In this document: positions 36,315-44,221 of the stretch, in pieces
Position numbering within the stretch: the stretch's first letter is position 1
How the letters are laid out: each line of letters opens with the position of its first letter
Made by a program: the position numbers and the translations under genes
Assembly (NCBI GenBank): GCA_027943245.1
Contig: JANDJZ010000249.1
Location: 1-47,779 of the forward strand
Direction: 5' to 3'
From: Acanthamoeba sp. SK_2022b
Taxonomy: Eukaryota > Discosea > Longamoebia > Acanthamoebidae
DNA length: 47,779 bases
The notes under the pieces: model-generated
What the model was told of the DNA's origin: nothing
The model's database searches: none
Seen by the model: only the letters and a program-made list of their open reading frames with translations

Positions 36315-36783
36315 GGCGGCTGGCTGATGCGCTGTCTACTGCCGTTCCCGCCAAGTGGGCTGTTTCGCGCCAAGCAATTTCCAGTAATCAATTGATATAC
36401 TTCTAGGAATTTGGTATTTTCTGGACCAGCAACAGGGTCACCCTGGAGGCCATAAAAGAAGTGAAAGAGCTCTTGGACTTGCACCATTTGGCCACAGTGT
36501 TGCAGGCTAGTGACCTTGTGTCACTCACACCTGGTCACAGGCTGATATCACACAGCACACTGTTATGGTATAGTTGTCCAGCTGTTCTCACATGGGCAGC
36601 TGTGAAGCTTGATACTGTGCATATAAGCTTGTGCTTGCTCAGGTGGATGTAGTCCAGTGAGGTTCCAAAAAAACCCTAAGGTCCACCTTCCTTTTCACTG
36701 GATCTGAACAGCAATAGGCAGCTACTTGGGGATGGAATGACATAGCACCTGCAGGACATTGAGGTCCAGCAATTTGTCATAAG
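36315..36783. promoter_or_regulatory. Divergent region between SMC3 and a plus-strand gene, atypical sequence
   Basis: The first ~70 nt should hold the SMC3 promoter. From ~36390 to ~36780 the sequence is less GC-rich than the genes, has no convincing ORF, and is full of short inverted repeats such as GTGACcttgtGTCAC and CCAGTGA...TCACTGG. It could be a non-autonomous mobile element or an upstream non-coding exon. Confidence 0.4.
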
Positions 36784-37724
36784 ATGAGTGTGAGCTCCCT
36801 GATACTGCATGTAACTGAGGCTTGCACTTGTGTGATGATTTTATTGTTTTTACCTGGCGCACAATATGATGTGGGAAAAAGAGGACAAAAGAAATGGAAC
36901 CCAGTGCAACAAAAGAAAATGGATGAGGAGCAGACAACGCACAGCTCGACAAAGAAAAGGGCAAAAGATGGAAGCGAGAGCGAAGCGGACACGATAAAGA
37001 GGAAGAAGGAGAAGAAGAGGAAAGAGAAGAAGCAGAAGAAGGAGAAGAGCAAACAAAGGATTAAAAGAAAGAAAAAAAGAAAACGCGATTCGTCTTCTTC
37101 ATCGAGCGACAGCAGTGACGATGACTCCTCTTCGTCCTCTTCTTCGTCTCGAAAAAGGCGGCGAAAGGAGGCTCGTGCAGCGGCTTTGAAGGTAACTTCT
37201 GCACTCAAAGATTTATCAGATGCAGCTCCGTTGATTTTACTTTGAGCAGAAACTGAGGGCAGAGTCCTTCTACGATAAGACCTCCTCCAAGTATCAAGTG
37301 GGGTACGGCCGCCTTCTTTTCAGAAGAAAATGGGTTTTTGTGTTTTGTGCTCTTCAATTGAATTGATTTGATGCTTGCCGCTTCCAGAGAAGAGATATGG
37401 CACCACGGGAGTTACTTTCTGCTCGAGAAGGAGTGGGAAAGGGAAGAGCAGGAGCGCCGGGAGCGACGCGAACAAGAACGACGCGAGTGGGAGGAGCGAC
37501 GACGACGACGACGGCACGAACGGGATCGGGATCGGGATCGGGAACGATCGGAACGGGACCGCGAGCGAAAGGAGCACACGCCACGTGCGTCATCGTCCTC
37601 ACAACGAAACGAACGAAGGGACCGCAACCACGGCGGAGACAGACGGGCTCGCTCCGATGACGTCGATCCACGGCACACTCGCGGCCAAGGCGACCAAGGG
37701 GACAAAGTGAGCCACTTCGTGTAG
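36784..37724 (+). CDS. Lys/Arg/Ser-rich (SR-like) nuclear-type protein
   Basis: The ATG at 36784 opens 30 hydrophobic-looking residues that may really be non-coding; QYDVGKRGQKKWNPVQQKKM starts the credible part, and ATG 36919 is an alternative start. Then comes KRKKEKKRKEKKQKKEK, a long Ser/Asp run (DSSSSSSDSSDDDSSSS), and KRRRKEARAAALK. A short exon reads KLRAESFYDKTSSKYQVG. The last exon reads REEIWHHGSYFLLEKEWERE then Glu/Arg repeats (REQERREWEERRRRRRHERD) and RDRDRERSERDRERKE. Such compositions are typical of splicing-associated proteins, but without an RRM or other domain I cannot name it. Ends at TAG 37722-37724. Confidence 0.6.
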
Positions 37725-37823
37725 CGTCGTAGCCGGCCCAGTGTTCGTGCTGTCCCCAAATGACCACACTACACATTCAAGTTTACATATTTCACGAGAA
37801 AGCCGTTGCGTCGTGCCCGCCGG

Positions 37824-39091
37824 TTAGGCAAAGAGGGAGACGAGGCCGACCACCAGAGCGTCGACAAAGGAGGGGACCAGGGCGGACGCGGGAGACGAGT
37901 CGTCCGCTGAGAGGGCGTCTCCCTTGCTGTTGTAGAGCGTTCCCACGAGGGTGAGGCTGCCCGGCTGACTGTTGAACAGCGACGGCAGGGTTCCCACGTT
38001 CGTTGCTCTCGCCGTGAACCACGAGTACCTGTTGTTCATCGTCACCAATCATCAGCGCCGAGTGTGGTGGCGTCATGACTGTGAGTATGGGCTGTGCGTC
38101 ACCTTTCAATTTGGGTGTTGTTGTCCAGCGACCAGAGGGCCTGCTGCATGTAGGCGACCTCGTCATCGATGGTGGCGCTGCTGGGGCAAGCGAACTCGGT
38201 AAGCCACATGGGAAGGCCAAAGGTGGCCATCTGGTTCACCCAGTAGTTGAGGCCGCCCACGTTGCACTCGTAGGCGTGGAAGCAGAGGAAGTCAAAGTGA
38301 CAGTCCGTGCAGTTGCCAAAGAACTCCTTGAACCTGCTCGTCCGCCCAGCATGCATGAGGCGACGTACGACGTGACCAAAACGATGCGGCCATTTTTTGA
38401 AAGAAAGTGTACCAGACAATGGGATCGTTGGAGCTGGGCGAGGCCGATGGGGTGCCGAGCCTGATCTTGCCCAAGAGCCCCGCTTCTTCGAGCTGGGCAA
38501 TCACCTTCTTCCACTCGGTAGCGGCTTCCTATGCGGCGGCCACACGTCAGTTGGTGTGTGGTCGGCGATGGAGGAGAGAAGAGCTTACAAGGGGTGTCAA
38601 ATTGGCTTGTTCAGGAAAGTTGGGTTCGTTGAAGCCCAGCAAGTGCTTCGTGTTCTTGGGCAGCTTGGTGGTGGAATGCCGCCATCACCAAGTCGGAGAT
38701 AAGCGGGGTGAGATTGGGGGTTGGAGAATGCGGGACAGAGGACGACGGAGGCGGACCTTGGCAACAAAGCCGTCGACTGAGGCAGATCCCCAAATCATGG
38801 GCACGAACTCAATGTAGCGATCGCCCAGGTCGCACTGGCTCAGGTCGATGTTGGGCTGGAGGCACCAACAACGTCAAGCGAGATAAGGCAAGGCAGGAGG
38901 AACAGGTAACAAAGTACCTCAAGACTCCACCCGTAGTACCAGGACATGCGGGAGAGAGCTTTAATGTCCTCGCAACCACCGCTCCACTCGTTGGTAGCCA
39001 CTCCGCGGTAGATGCTCTTGGCGTTGCCCGCGCCCAGGAGGGCCAGCAGGACAACGAGGAGAAGGGCGGTGGTAGCCAAGCCTGTACGCAT
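37824..39091 (-). CDS. Secreted glycoside hydrolase, GH128-like (Asl1-type)
   Basis: ATG at 39091 gives MRTGLATTALLLVVLLALLG, a signal peptide. Exons then give KSIYRGVATNEWSGGCEDIK, MSWYYGWSLE, EFVPMIWGSASVDG, KHLLGFNEPNFPEQ, IRLGTPSASPSSNDP, DFLCFHAYECNVGGLNYW and MWLTEFACPSS. The Trp-Tyr-Gly-Trp strand, the NEPN glutamate and the TEFA glutamate are the (beta/alpha)8 signatures of GH128, endo-beta-1,3-glucanases also known from fungal Asl1. The C-terminal end, PSFVDALVVGLVSLFA after a Ser-rich stretch, looks like a GPI-anchor signal. The enzyme could act on food cell walls or on the amoeba's own cyst wall (inference). Stop at 37824. Confidence 0.85.
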
Positions 39092-39342
39092 GGTGGTGTG
39101 GTGACTTGGCGGGGGTGAAGAGGGGAATGGAACCAATGCACGGGCTGTGCGGTTGCCCCGAGAAGAAATACCCAACCACGAACGATTAACCGTGCTCGGC
39201 CTCGGTTGGTCGAACGCGCCATTTTTAATCGGTAATTGATCTCAAGCCCCCCACCAATGGGGAAGTTGTGCTGTCACGTGGGCCTGGCAACATGATATGA
39301 TATGTCGATATTATATTATAACACTGGTTGTTGCCCAGCATT

Positions 39343-40506
39343 TCAGTATGTTAAGATCTCTCCAAGCTCTGCCGCTGCTGCTACTCGGGAGAGCACCTGC
39401 TCGAATCGGTCGCATAGCTGTGAGCGTTGCGTGCGCAGTAGATGCCGTTCGGCTTCGACCTGCGATCTATCCCGCTCTAGCTTAGTGCGCTCTTCTTCCA
39501 CCACTCTTCGCGCGCATTCGAGCTGCCGGAGCTCGGCATCGAGCCGTGCGCTCTTCTCTGCCACTTCGAGCACTCGCTGCTCGAAGGTGGCCGCCTGCTC
39601 CTCGAGCTCGCGCATGATGAGGTCGTGGTTGGTTTTGTTCCAGTCGAGCTCCTGCTTGAATCTCACCTCGGCCTCGGCCACCTCCTTCTCTCGTCGCTCC
39701 AACTCCACCAGCCTCTGCTTTAACACGGCCTCAATCTCCGTTCCCGCTTCCTCGGCTAGCACGCTGCGCTCATCAATGACGATGGTCCTGTCGTCGCTGA
39801 TACTGGTTTCTACGTCTGACTCAAGGTCGGGCGACTCGGCCATAGACGTGGCCTGTCGCTCAGTCTTGGGAGAGAGTCCCGGTCGCGTGGGGATGCGTGA
39901 GGACGAAGCAGAGGAGGCGCTGGCGACAGCCTCTTTGGGCTTAGTCGGTCGAGCCAGGCTCGCGGAGTCAGTCGACGAGGTGAGCCTGGACTTCGAGACG
40001 CCCGAGGTGAGCCTAGTTACCACGCCGGCCACGCTGCGACGCAAGGCGACCGACGAGCGCTTGGCCAACGTTGCGGCTGCCAACGGCTTCGAGACAGTGG
40101 TCGTAGTGGAACCACCGGCGTTATTAAGGCGGGAGGACGAGGAAGCGTTCTCCTTCTCCGATGACGGCAGCACAACCTCGGAGGAAGATGTTGAGAGGTT
40201 CAACGAGGAAGACGAAGATGCAGATGAGGAAGAAGTGTTTAGCTTGCTGGTGCCCCGGCGCGTGGTTGGGGAAGCCCCGCTCAAATGGCACGAGGCGTGC
40301 GCCGCACTAGAGATGCTGGCCCGTGGCCGTCGAGCGGCAGTCGCGGTGGAAGCAGCCGAAGAAGTTGAAGAAGAAGAGATGGCGGAAGCCGACGCAGGAC
40401 CCCGAAGGGCACTGACTGGGAGGCTAGAACGCTTCTTGGCTGCCAACCTCGCTCGTTGGCTTGCTGTAGTTGCAGATGCAACCGATGAACTCGTCTTTGT
40501 TTCCAT
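39343..40506 (-). CDS. Coiled-coil protein with Ser/Thr/Ala-rich N-terminus (387 aa)
   Basis: Single exon; the first ATG is at 40506 (METKTSSSVASATTASQRAR). The first ~240 residues are Ser/Thr/Ala/Arg-rich and look disordered and phosphorylatable ([25 protein letters not shown]). After an acidic stretch (DLESDVETSISDDRTIVIDE) a strongly heptad-like region runs to the C-terminus: EAVLKQRLVELERREKEVAE, LIMRELEEQAATFEQRV, VVEEERTKLERDRSQVEAER. It ends ELGEILTY. A plus-strand open frame covers the same region but is compositionally a mirror; the coiled coil with regular heptads argues for the minus strand. Family not recognised; a cytoskeletal or centrosomal scaffold is only a guess. Confidence 0.6.
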   Translation of the reverse strand: METKTSSSVASATTASQRARLAAKKRSSLPVSALRGPASASAISSSSTSSAASTATAARRPRASISSAAHASCHLSGASPTTRRGTSKLNTSSSSASSSSSLNLSTSSSEVVLPSSEKENASSSSRLNNAGGSTTTTVSKPLAAATLAKRSSVALRRSVAGVVTRLTSGVSKSRLTSSTDSASLARPTKPKEAVASASSASSSRIPTRPGLSPKTERQATSMAESPDLESDVETSISDDRTIVIDERSVLAEEAGTEIEAVLKQRLVELERREKEVAEAEVRFKQELDWNKTNHDLIMRELEEQAATFEQRVLEVAEKSARLDAELRQLECARRVVEEERTKLERDRSQVEAERHLLRTQRSQLCDRFEQVLSRVAAAAELGEILTY

Positions 40507-40765
40507 GTGAAAAATGATTCGGCTCTGGCGTCTGCGAATCTCGCGCTCAAGAGGATTATGACAATCAAACCCACTCAACGTTCCCTAACCTCAACCGGTT
40601 TGCAACCACCAAAACGCAACGCTCACCTTTGGCGCCTAAATGCAACGGTCACCTGAAATTAAAAAAATTCGATTTACAGAATTCCATCAAGCTCTGCACA
40701 ACCAACCCAGAACTTTATGTGATCTATAAAGTTGGTGTTGCCTTGCTGGATCCAGAAATGATTGA

Positions 40766-40912
40766 CAAGCAAATGTGGTCGTTCAGAATCAATCATTTAG
40801 CTTGCACCTCCTGCACTTGGAGAGGTGATTTACCCTCATCAGCAAATGTTCTGCTGGTACTCAACCATTGGTGCAAGCTAAATGATTGATTCTGAATGAC
40901 CACATCTGCTTG
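40766..40912. repeat. Fold-back element: 43-bp inverted repeat with 61-nt spacer
   Basis: The arm 40766-40808 (CAAGCAAATGTGGTCGTTCA...) is complementary to 40870-40912 with 41 of 43 positions matching. The whole could form a long hairpin. It may be a MITE-like remnant, a hairpin RNA precursor or a leftover of an inverted duplication. No ORF and no evident target-site duplication. Confidence 0.75.
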
Positions 40913-41217
40913 GCTACCTGGATTGATACACAAATTATGACCTACAATCTGACAGCTGCATGCTCTTGATGGTGGTGTTTCTGTGCAAAAGCAGAAACTG
41001 AGTGTTCACAAAAATGAGACAGGGACTCTTTTTCTGCAAACAGCACCTGTCTGGGAAGATGTCCTAAATGTCTACAGCTGTAGAATGCAACAAGAACTGA
41101 TGCAAGTAACCAATCCACTTCCATCTCGCTACAGGCCAAAAAAAAGCTCAGAAAGGTCTGGCGCAGGAAAGGAGCAAGCTCTTCTCGCTTTTTTTCATTT
41201 TCTGGTTCCGCGCCAAA

Positions 41218-41237
41218 CGTCGTCTTCAGGCAAATGC
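41218..41237 (+). promoter_or_regulatory. Conserved upstream promoter block of AAA gene 2
   Basis: Identical over 20 nt (CGTCGTCTTCAGGCAAATGC) to the block at 19568-19587 on the other strand, at the same relation to a TATA-like box. Confidence 0.5.
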
Positions 41238-41264
41238 CTGCTCGGACGCAAGGGTCTTGTGAAT

Positions 41265-41274
41265 CTTTAAAAGG
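41265..41274 (+). promoter_or_regulatory. TATA-like box of AAA gene 2
   Basis: CTTTAAAAGG, 81 nt before the ATG, matching the TATA-like box of AAA gene 1. Confidence 0.5.
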
Positions 41275-41354
41275 GATGCATGTATGGCCTTGTGTCCAAA
41301 GCGCTATCTTGCAATCTACACGACAGAAAGTAAAGATCCTCACCCAGGAACGTA

Positions 41355-42782
41355 ATGATGATTAAGGCCCCTACCTCCCTCGCCCAGGACTGGACCGCCC
41401 ACACCCACGACAGCGCCCATAAGCAAGACCCTCACCTGCACGACCACGGCTTCCGTCTTCTCCCTGTCTCGCCTCAGGCCTACCTCCACCTCAAGCACAA
41501 GAGTGATGAGGTCACCATGCTCGAGGTCAAGTCGTCCCACAAGCTCTTCGGCCTCATCTCCCGTTTCGTCTCCCTCCACGGCAACAACACCTCCAACCAC
41601 TCCCACAGCTGGCTCCTCGCCGACGCCACGGTCGACACTTCTTCCCACCGTTCTTGCAGCGACGACGAGGGCGACGAGGGCGACGAGGATGACTGGGAAT
41701 CGACCCAGGAGACAGCTGAGCTTGGCTTTGGGCTGCACGAGGTCACCTTCGAGGGCCGCCTGATCAGAGTCGTGGTTCAGGCTATCGGCCAGCCTGTTGG
41801 TGGTCCCTGCGGCGTGGGCCTTTACACCTCGATGGTTCTCGCTGCAGAGGGCAAGGACCAGCAATCGGTGCTCACGGCCTTCTGTGACCATGTTCTGGCG
41901 TGGGACTGCCAGAAAGACGACAAACGCTACAACATCTACATGTGGAAGCCCCAGCGCATGTACTGGAACAAGGTGGCCACCAAGCGCGTGCGGCCTGTGG
42001 AGAGCGTCATCCTGCCAGCCGACGTCAAGGAGGAGGTGGTGCGCGATCTTACTGATTTCAGCACGCGCGAGACTGGCCGCTGGTACACACACCACGGCAT
42101 CCCGTACAAGCGGTCGCTGCTGTTCTTCGGCCCTCCAGGAACGGGCAAGTCGTCGTTCATCACGGCGCTGGCGGGCGAGCTGCAGCGCAACGTGTGCTTC
42201 CTCCAGCCGGCTCACCCGTCCATCACCGACGACAACCTGCAGCTGTGCGTTCAGAGCGCGCCGGCCAACTCGCTCATCGTCATGGAGGACGTCGACGCGC
42301 TCTTCTCGCGCGACCGCGACTCCAAGGCCGCCGGCACGGCCAACGCGCCGCTCACCTTCTCCGGCCTGCTCAATGCGCTCGACGGCGTGTGCAACCCTGA
42401 GGGCCAGATCTTCATCCTCACCACCAACCACATCGAGCGGTTGGACCCGGCCCTCATCAGGCCTGGCCGCGTCGACCTCCAGGTCGGCTTCACCTTGGCC
42501 ACCAAGGAGCAGGCGGCTGCGCTCTTCCTGCACTTCTATCCGGGCGAGGCCGAACTGGCCGGTCAGTTCGCCGACGTCATCGCCTCGCGCGGCTTCCAAA
42601 AGAGCAAGGAGGCACAGACCAGGGAGTACGACAAGGAGCCAGCGGAGAAGAAGGTAAAGCGGGAGGTGGAAGAGGACGGTGGCCTGGGGGTGAGCATGGC
42701 CGCGCTTCAACAGCTGTTCATCTTGTGTCGAAAGAGCTCAGCCGTGGAGGCTCTCGGCAAGGCCCGCACTCACGCCTTCTGA
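41355..42782 (+). CDS. BCS1-like AAA ATPase, copy 2 (intronless, 475 aa)
   Basis: Uninterrupted frame from ATG 41355 (MMIKAPTSLAQDWTAHTHD) to TGA 42780-42782. It is nearly identical to copy 1 in the AAA module (Walker A GPPGTGKSS at ~258, LIVMEDVDALF, RPGRVDLQVGF) and carries scattered substitutions and small indels: six extra codons near the start, a shorter and altered charged tail, and TAFCDHVLAWDCQ unchanged. Both frames are intact, so both are probably functional or recently duplicated. It lacks an N-terminal transmembrane helix. The similarity extends upstream for at least ~130 nt and downstream ~35 nt, so the unit was duplicated as DNA with its promoter, not as a retrocopy of an mRNA. 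Confidence 0.9.
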   Translation: MMIKAPTSLAQDWTAHTHDSAHKQDPHLHDHGFRLLPVSPQAYLHLKHKSDEVTMLEVKSSHKLFGLISRFVSLHGNNTSNHSHSWLLADATVDTSSHRSCSDDEGDEGDEDDWESTQETAELGFGLHEVTFEGRLIRVVVQAIGQPVGGPCGVGLYTSMVLAAEGKDQQSVLTAFCDHVLAWDCQKDDKRYNIYMWKPQRMYWNKVATKRVRPVESVILPADVKEEVVRDLTDFSTRETGRWYTHHGIPYKRSLLFFGPPGTGKSSFITALAGELQRNVCFLQPAHPSITDDNLQLCVQSAPANSLIVMEDVDALFSRDRDSKAAGTANAPLTFSGLLNALDGVCNPEGQIFILTTNHIERLDPALIRPGRVDLQVGFTLATKEQAAALFLHFYPGEAELAGQFADVIASRGFQKSKEAQTREYDKEPAEKKVKREVEEDGGLGVSMAALQQLFILCRKSSAVEALGKARTHAF

Positions 42783-43281
42783 TGGCAAAATAAACTACCG
42801 TAAAAGCTGGTACTGGGCCTCACTCGGAACGTGGTTGCTGGGTCATGCCGAGGCCTGCTATCGCGCTCCAGCAAGCCAAGTCACTTTCCGGCAGAGAGCT
42901 GACGCGCGTGTGAGTCCCGGTTCGTGATCGACTGCAATCGCAAAGGCGAGCCAACCGGACCTTCGCTGAAGCGATTTCCAAAAGAGGAATCCCATAAGGA
43001 GCAGGTGAGCTTCATGTCTATAAGAGGGACAGCGGAGGACCGAAGGCGTCACAAGCATCAACCCTTAGTAGCAAGTAGCGAACAGGTTCACAGTCTACAT
43101 CTCTTAAAGAGGTGGCCTGCTCGTTCCTCTATTCCGAGGAGCTGAGCGGTTCCCTACAATTTAACAACAAAGGTTCTCACTGTACCATCACGCACGCTCT
43201 TGCTGTGCCTGTTACAACATGAGCATACCAGCAGTCAAGGCAGTTGGAGGAGCGACAGCAGAGAAGATGGCCAAGGCTCCC
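42783..43281. other. Intergenic region, no gene seen
   Basis: The first ~35 nt are homologous to the 3' flank of AAA copy 1. The rest shows no credible ORF, tRNA or repeat. It leads up to the interrupted 5S gene with no obvious upstream pol III element. Confidence 0.5.
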
Positions 43282-43442
43282 GGATACGGCCATACTGCGC
43301 AGAAAGCACCGCTTCCCATCCGAACAGCGAAGTTAAGCTGCGCCAGCCGGTGTTAGTACTGGGGTGTGGTAGGATGGGGGGCGTAGCCCCAGAGGAACCA
43401 ATGGGGTGGGCGACCACCCGGAAATCCACCGTGCCGTATCCT
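43282..43442 (+). pseudogene. 5S rRNA gene interrupted by a 42-nt insertion
   Basis: Nucleotides 1-85 (43282-43366) and 86-119 of the 5S rRNA are present and in order, with two substitutions relative to the sequence I remember (GCCAGCCGG for GCCAGGCGG; ACCCGGAAAT for ACCCGGGAAT). Between them sit 42 extra nucleotides after ACTGGGGTG. The six bases GGGGTG occur at both sides, so the insert is 36 nt plus a 6-bp direct repeat. It contains GGGGC-GTA-GCCCC, a perfect small hairpin. The insertion falls in the box C part of the internal promoter. The second GGGGTG lets helix IV with its GCGA loop still form. TTTT terminator follows at 43442. Total 161 nt instead of 119. Confidence 0.9.
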
Positions 43443-43518
43443 TTTGTTAGTTTGCCTCTTGTGCATGATCATTTACAATGAAGACTGATCGGTACTGGAA
43501 AGGTTTAGGATATGCCAC

Positions 43519-43761
43519 ATGAACCACCGCCCCCATGATCTCCACCTCCTCATCGCTCGATCTCCTCTTGTCGCGCTAGCCTTCATGAAGAAGCTGTTGG
43601 GAGGGCTCAAAGATAAGCAGCGAGTCCTCGGGAAGTTGAGTGAACACCAGGAAGCCGAAGAGCTGGTCGAACTTAGGCAGGCCGCGACAGACTCCGAAGG
43701 TATTCGCACTCCGGCTGGCGCTTTGACGTGGGTGCGTGTGTTCCCTGCCTCCTGTCAGTGA
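43519..43761 (+). CDS. Hypothetical small ORF or first exon
   Basis: ATG at 43519 opens a frame with a helical charged part, FMKKLLGGLKDKQRVLGKLS and EAEELVELRQAATDSEG, followed by a possible donor (GAAG|GTATTC). Downstream pieces such as a short open run at 43987-44079 ending YYPPQKSSEGQ might belong to the same gene, but I could not join them in a consistent phase. Unknown family; may not be a gene. Confidence 0.25.
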   Translation: MNHRPHDLHLLIARSPLVALAFMKKLLGGLKDKQRVLGKLSEHQEAEELVELRQAATDSEGIRTPAGALTWVRVFPASCQ

Positions 43762-44221
43762 TTCGAATCTTAACCCAAGCACTGCGGACTGATTGATGTT
43801 GGTCCCTGATCTTCCCATTTCGTTGCGGTTGAGCCCAACTGTACACCGATAACTCACGGATTCTGGAGGCCAGTTCCACTCATTAGCGCGATCTGGAGCA
43901 GCACGCCGGGGAGACTCATACCCTGCATCATCGGTAAACTGCTCCTCCAGGTCTTTCGTACCTCAATCTGTTTCTAGAACTAGACAATGGACTCCGCAGG
44001 TATCCTACGTCAGAGATCCTGCCCGGGCATCCACATCGAGGACTACTATCCACCCCAGAAGAGCAGTGAAGGACAGTAAAAGGCGGGCGTTTAGTTTACA
44101 TGATGATCGTTTTGGTCGAAACATGAGCGCGATCATTTGCCAGACCACCTGGGGCGATGAGCGCGCTCAATTGAAAAAACACAAAATAGGGAAAGATGTG
44201 TTTGCTTGTCTACGCCGGCCG
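43762..44221. other. Intergenic region, no certain gene
   Basis: Between the doubtful small ORF and the stop of the ArfGAP gene. Contains possible short exons but nothing I can support. Confidence 0.4.

Larger units (their letters stand above)
40507..41354. other. Intergenic region with a fold-back element and the promoter of AAA gene 2
   Basis: The left part (40507-41150) is less GC-rich than the genes, without a convincing ORF, and contains a 43-bp inverted repeat (listed separately). The right part, from about 41190, matches the promoter of AAA gene 1. Confidence 0.6.

Noticed and set aside
39302..40510. Long plus-strand ORF (402 codons) opposite the coiled-coil gene
   Set aside because: It is the antisense mirror of the minus-strand gene; the minus strand gives regular coiled-coil heptads and an ATG start, the plus strand only low-complexity Ser/Arg/Glu without a domain.
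41340..42710. Long minus-strand ORF (456 codons) opposite AAA gene 2, and its equivalent opposite AAA gene 1 (18216-19541)
   Set aside because: Antisense reading of a high-GC gene; contains no motif, and the sense strand has a complete AAA ATPase.
43740..43770. GATTCGAATC near a possible tRNA T-loop
   Set aside because: No acceptor stem, D-arm or anticodon arm could be folded around it; it is just a short palindrome.
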